Shown here in pieces: positions 23,301 through 25,633 of a stretch of 25,633 bases of DNA. Source of the stretch: Methylococcales bacterium (GTDB taxonomy: Bacteria; Pseudomonadota; Gammaproteobacteria; Methylococcales; Methylomonadaceae); NCBI GenBank assembly GCA_009692395.1, contig SHZG01000008.1:1-25633 (forward strand). Reading direction: 5' to 3'. The position numbers and the translations under genes were made by a program. Position 1 is the stretch's first letter; every line of letters begins with the position of its first letter. The notes below the pieces were generated by a model. It searched no databases. It was not told the origin of the DNA and saw nothing but the letters and a program-made list of their open reading frames with translations.

Positions 23301-23899
23301 AAGTTTTGTTGGTTGTCCCAAAGTAAGCGGGGATCGAAATTTTCAGCAGCGAGCATGGTCAATATTACGACGGAGGCAAACGCAGTTGCCGCAGAGCCTG
23401 CGATAATTTGTATGCCACTAAAATTAACTAAATCGACCAAAATGGAAATCATAAAAATATCCAGCATCGACCATCGCCCGACAAAGGCAATGGCGCGATA
23501 AATTTTTGTCCAGCGACGCGCATTGATTTGCCAGCGAAAATGCGCACACAGTATTAACGCACTCATGCCGATTAACTTTGAGCTAGGGACGAGAATACTG
23601 GCGACTAAGACCAATAGACCGATAGGTATCATGCCCGCGTCAAATAATTCAATAATACCATCTGCAATGGTATTAGGCTCACCCGCGCCAAATTGATTAA
23701 CAATCATCACGGGAAAAATATTAGCGGGAATATACAGTAGGAAACTGCTGATTAATAAGGCGGTCGCGCGTTGCAAACTATGGGGGTGTCGGGCGTGTAA
23801 CAGGCTATCACAACGTGGGCAATGCGATAGTTTATGATGGGTTTCACTTAACGCGCCACAATCATGGCAACGTATAAAACCCTGATCTTTAGCCTGCAT
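23297..23899 (-). CDS. pqiA: PqiA-like membrane protein, second half-gene
   Basis: The product is equivalent to the C-terminal half of E. coli PqiA. It starts with a four-Cys zinc ribbon (CHDCGALSE...HCPRCDSLL) and has four membrane helices with conserved LLYIPANIFPVM, VLVASILVPSSKLI and RWSMLDIFMISILV. The start is uncertain: the ATG at 23897-23899 gives minimal overlap with the upstream half-gene (11 bases), while ATGs at 23921-23923 and 23945-23947 would add 8 or 16 residues without adding a domain. PqiA partners PqiB in the inner membrane. The ATGA overlap with pqiB suggests coupled translation. Confidence 0.9.
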   Translation of the reverse strand: MQAKDQGFIRCHDCGALSETHHKLSHCPRCDSLLHARHPHSLQRATALLISSFLLYIPANIFPVMIVNQFGAGEPNTIADGIIELFDAGMIPIGLLVLVASILVPSSKLIGMSALILCAHFRWQINARRWTKIYRAIAFVGRWSMLDIFMISILVDLVNFSGIQIIAGSAATAFASVVILTMLAAENFDPRLLWDNQQNL

Positions 23900-24518
23900 G
23901 ATGCTTGTTTTTGCGTAGTTCATGGATACGTTGCCAGAATAAAACATTATCTAAATTGCTGGTTAATAGCGTTGTGATGATAAGCAGGGCAACAAACGCA
24001 TAGAGACCCCAACCAAAATTGAGTTGAGCCAATGCCATGAGTTTAACGCACGCCACAATAATACCGAGCATATACACTTCTAGCATTCCCCATTCATTCA
24101 AATTTTGCATCCAGCGCATACAAGTAGCCAAATAAGGATGGTAGTGATTAAAATAAAGATGCCCGCTAATCAATAAAGCCAAACTAATATTCACTAAGGG
24201 GAATAGAATGCTAGCCAAAAATACCACGATAGCGACCGCTTCCATGCCGTCATTAAATAACGCAAGCACACCTGCATACAAGACACCCGTGCTGATATTG
24301 CCCATGATAGTGACACCGACCATAGGCAATAGCAAGCTAGGGAAAAATAGAATGAACCCTGCAATAGACAATGCAAAAGTGCGTTCAATACTGCGTTTGC
24401 GTGGACGTGACAAGAGCAAGCCACAACGCGGGCAATGGGCTTTTTCACCGATTTTTGGCAAAGCGGCATTGAGTAACAAATCACACTCAGGGCAAATATC
24501 GTAGTCGTGGGTAGCCAT
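23889..24518 (-). CDS. pqiA: PqiA-like membrane protein, first half-gene
   Basis: The product of 209 residues matches the N-terminal half of E. coli PqiA (which is one protein of about 417 residues). It has an N-terminal zinc ribbon with CPEC and CPRC (residues about 9-12 and 29-32), a basic stretch (LSRPRKRSIERT) and four membrane helices, with FFPSLLLPMV, VFLASILFPLVN and NEWGMLEVYMLGIIVA. Each half keeps its own zinc ribbon and membrane unit, so the split lies at a natural domain boundary. It is the first gene of the pqi operon; 47 bp separate it from the Fae homologue upstream. Confidence 0.92.
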   Translation of the reverse strand: MATHDYDICPECDLLLNAALPKIGEKAHCPRCGLLLSRPRKRSIERTFALSIAGFILFFPSLLLPMVGVTIMGNISTGVLYAGVLALFNDGMEAVAIVVFLASILFPLVNISLALLISGHLYFNHYHPYLATCMRWMQNLNEWGMLEVYMLGIIVACVKLMALAQLNFGWGLYAFVALLIITTLLTSNLDNVLFWQRIHELRKNKHHAG

Positions 24519-24565
24519 TGCTTTATCTTAGTGAATAGACGCGATGAATCGCATCTCTACCATTG

Positions 24566-25117
24566 TTACCACTGAGACTCGCCTGTTTCAGGGTCATACA
24601 TTTCGTGGACAATTTTGTGACGATTGGCAATTAAATCTTCAATGCTAGGTGAATTACTCATAGCGCGAGAAATTGCCAGTTTCATGGCTTCGTAGTTAGT
24701 GCGGTATAAATCTTTACGATCTAAATCAGGATTAGTCGCGCATTCAGGCGCAATCCATAACATCGCAATAATACACAAATCATTGGCTTGGTCAGCGGGA
24801 ATAACACCAGCAATGACGCTATCTATCACGGCATCAGCAACCGCAGACTGCACAGGGCCTGCAAATAAATCAACATAAGCTCTTGATTTCATGGTGACTT
24901 TCGGCACGATTAAGGTAGCAGGACGTACTTGTTGATTACAGGCACGAATAGCAAACATACGCGTATGCCCTTCAGTTTGCCCCATTAAATTGGCAAACGC
25001 ATGACCCGCTGGGCCTTTAACGCTACCGATAAGAATTTCTGGCATGGCATCGGTGCCTTGATCATCACTAGAAAATACAGTGGCTTCGCCCGTTCTAAAC
25101 CAAATTGTGTCTGACAT
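24566..25117 (-). CDS. Formaldehyde-activating enzyme (Fae) homologue with changed active site
   Basis: The 183-residue product is recognisable as Fae-family by LIGSVKGPAGHAFAN, LIVPKVTMKS, FAGPVQSAVADAV, GVIPADQANDL and YRTNYEAMKLAISRAM. Canonical Fae joins formaldehyde to tetrahydromethanopterin. The histidine of the canonical AHIDLIIG stretch (His17 in the Methylorubrum enzyme) is replaced here: the aligned stretch reads AMPEILIG. It therefore probably belongs to a paralogous subfamily and may bind a pterin or sense formaldehyde rather than catalyse; that is inference. I start at ATG 25115-25117, since the upstream ATG (25151-25153) lies at the predicted transcription start. A C-terminal tail (EMYDPETGESQW) extends beyond the usual core. 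Confidence 0.9.
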   Translation of the reverse strand: MSDTIWFRTGEATVFSSDDQGTDAMPEILIGSVKGPAGHAFANLMGQTEGHTRMFAIRACNQQVRPATLIVPKVTMKSRAYVDLFAGPVQSAVADAVIDSVIAGVIPADQANDLCIIAMLWIAPECATNPDLDRKDLYRTNYEAMKLAISRAMSNSPSIEDLIANRHKIVHEMYDPETGESQW

Positions 25118-25155
25118 TGTAATATCTCGAAAGAAAAGAGTTGTAAAAAACAAGC

Positions 25156-25185
25156 ATTCTATGATGAATCGGAATAAATGGGCAA
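25156..25185 (-). promoter_or_regulatory. Possible promoter of the Fae homologue
   Basis: On the minus strand TTGCCC (25180-25185) and TAGAAT (25156-25161) stand 18 bases apart, four and five matches to the -35 and -10 consensus. Transcription would begin near 25149, about 32 bases before the chosen ATG. The remainder of the 229-bp gap to the next gene shows no other clear signal. Confidence 0.4.
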
Positions 25186-25346
25186 CTTAAAAAGCCAGTA
25201 ACTCGCGTATTACGATGAACTTTAACAGCATGATAAACTGCACGGAATTCATATTAAGTTCAGTGTGCCACTGCATACTACTTTTACTCGCTATTTGGTC
25301 GTGTATTAAAACGATTGAATGCCTTGATTTTATAGCGGAGAACATC

Positions 25347-25499
25347 ATGAACATTATCACTTTACTCTTGTTGATTGGTATCACTGCTTCAGTTCATACT
25401 GAAGAAGTGGATGTATATACTTGTTACACATCATCAAAATCAGTTGTGTTTCAGGCTACGCCTTGTTCATCAGGGGAAAAACAGAAGGTAGTGGGTTAA
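25347..25499 (+). pseudogene. Small secreted DUF4124-like protein, truncated by IS insertion
   Basis: From ATG 25347 (GGAG seven bases upstream) the frame encodes a signal peptide (MNIITLLLLIGITASVHT) and then VDVYTCYTSSKSVVFQATPC. The pattern Y-x-C...G/S-K-x-V-x-F-Q-x-x-P-C is that of DUF4124, a small periplasmic domain with paired cysteines and unknown function. After GEKQK the IS tip begins, and the frame ends within it at TAA 25497-25499; the last residues (VVG) come from the IS. DUF4124 proteins usually go on for another 50 to 100 residues, so the gene is cut. A longer frame from 25215 exists but lacks a ribosome site. Confidence 0.65.
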
Positions 25500-25633
25500 A
25501 TCTGTGATGATAGATTAAAATCACGGGCAGAATAAAATCACACTTACCGAAAAGACCTTATGAGCTGCTACCAAGAAATCACCTGTCCATTCTGTAAAAG
25601 TAACCAGATTGGCAAGTCAGGACGCAATGCAAC
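25487..25633 (+). mobile_element. IS1-like insertion sequence, 5' end (right copy, partial)
   Basis: The element starts at GGTAGTGG and runs right off the window. It is the inverted counterpart of 20-166 with four differences over 147 bases, so the two copies are closely related but not identical. Left and right copies have their transposase genes pointing outward. The flanking nine bases of the two insertions differ, so they do not form one target-site duplication pair. Confidence 0.8.
25560..25633 (+). CDS. IS1-like InsA transposase subunit, N-terminal fragment (right copy)
   Basis: ATG 25560-25562 opens a frame to the window edge, visible residues MSCYQEITCPFCKSNQIGKS and then GRNA. The CPFC zinc knuckle and the basic residues are those of IS1-type InsA. 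The visible protein is identical to the left copy; the nucleotide differences inside the frame (such as AGT for AGC) are silent. Nothing beyond residue 24 can be seen. Confidence 0.75.
   Translation, partial: MSCYQEITCPFCKSNQIGKSGRNA

Noticed and set aside
24544..24558. GCGATGAATCGC palindrome as terminator of the Fae gap
   Set aside because: The loop would be only two bases and no T-run follows, so it is not a credible terminator.
1..25633. Matching window ends as a sign of a circular molecule
   Set aside because: The two ends match in inverted, not direct, orientation and differ at four bases, so they are separate IS copies.

Overview
The window is a stretch of moderately AT-rich chromosome from a gammaproteobacterium. 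It carries the classical order rpmH-rnpA-yidD-yidC-mnmE divergent from dnaA, plus the lepA-lepB-DUF4845-rnc-era-pdxJ cluster and a yciB-yciI-bolA-PPIase cluster. A formaldehyde-activating-enzyme (Fae) family gene near the right end points to a methylotroph, most likely a methanotroph of the Methylococcales. That assignment is inference; no 16S or methane monooxygenase gene is present.

Layout, left to right. Positions 1-166 are the 5' end of an IS1-like element reading leftward off the window; it truncates a small gene that looks like an RNA-binding protein (162-383, minus). Then, on the minus strand, come a DUF423 membrane protein, moaB and a degQ/mucD-type periplasmic protease broken by two frameshifts. 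On the plus strand follow pyrF, a TauE/SafE-like membrane protein and a stand-alone sigma-54 activator (2982-5420). A minus-strand operon runs from lepA (10799) down through lepB, DUF4845, rnc, era and pdxJ (5464). It has a recognisable extended -10 promoter and lacks the recO gene usually found between era and pdxJ. DUF1244 stands alone on the minus strand with its own extended -10. The plus-strand group yciB, yciI, bolA, small lipoprotein, parvulin-type PPIase lipoprotein is tightly packed, three junctions being ATGA overlaps; it ends at a strong bidirectional terminator facing recJ.

The origin-type region follows: recJ and dnaA on minus, then a strong promoter and rpmH, rnpA, yidD, yidC (all overlapping), a terminator and mnmE on plus. 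recJ, not dnaN, lies directly behind dnaA. The right part holds a minus-strand pqiA-pqiA-pqiB-pqiC lipid-transport operon, with pqiA split into two half-genes, and the Fae homologue. Last comes the start of a small DUF4124-like secreted protein, truncated by a second IS1-like copy (25487-25633) reading rightward off the window.

Most genes are housekeeping: translation, membrane insertion and secretion (yidC, lepB), RNA maturation (rnc, rnpA, mnmE, era), replication and repair (dnaA, recJ), cofactors (moaB, pdxJ) and envelope upkeep. No large unknown system was found. The most notable items are the two inverted IS1-like ends that truncate genes and supply their stop codons, the Fae homologue lacking the catalytic histidine, the frameshifted protease, the lost recO, the dnaA-recJ junction, and a lipoprotein that seems to be a partial duplicate of its neighbour.
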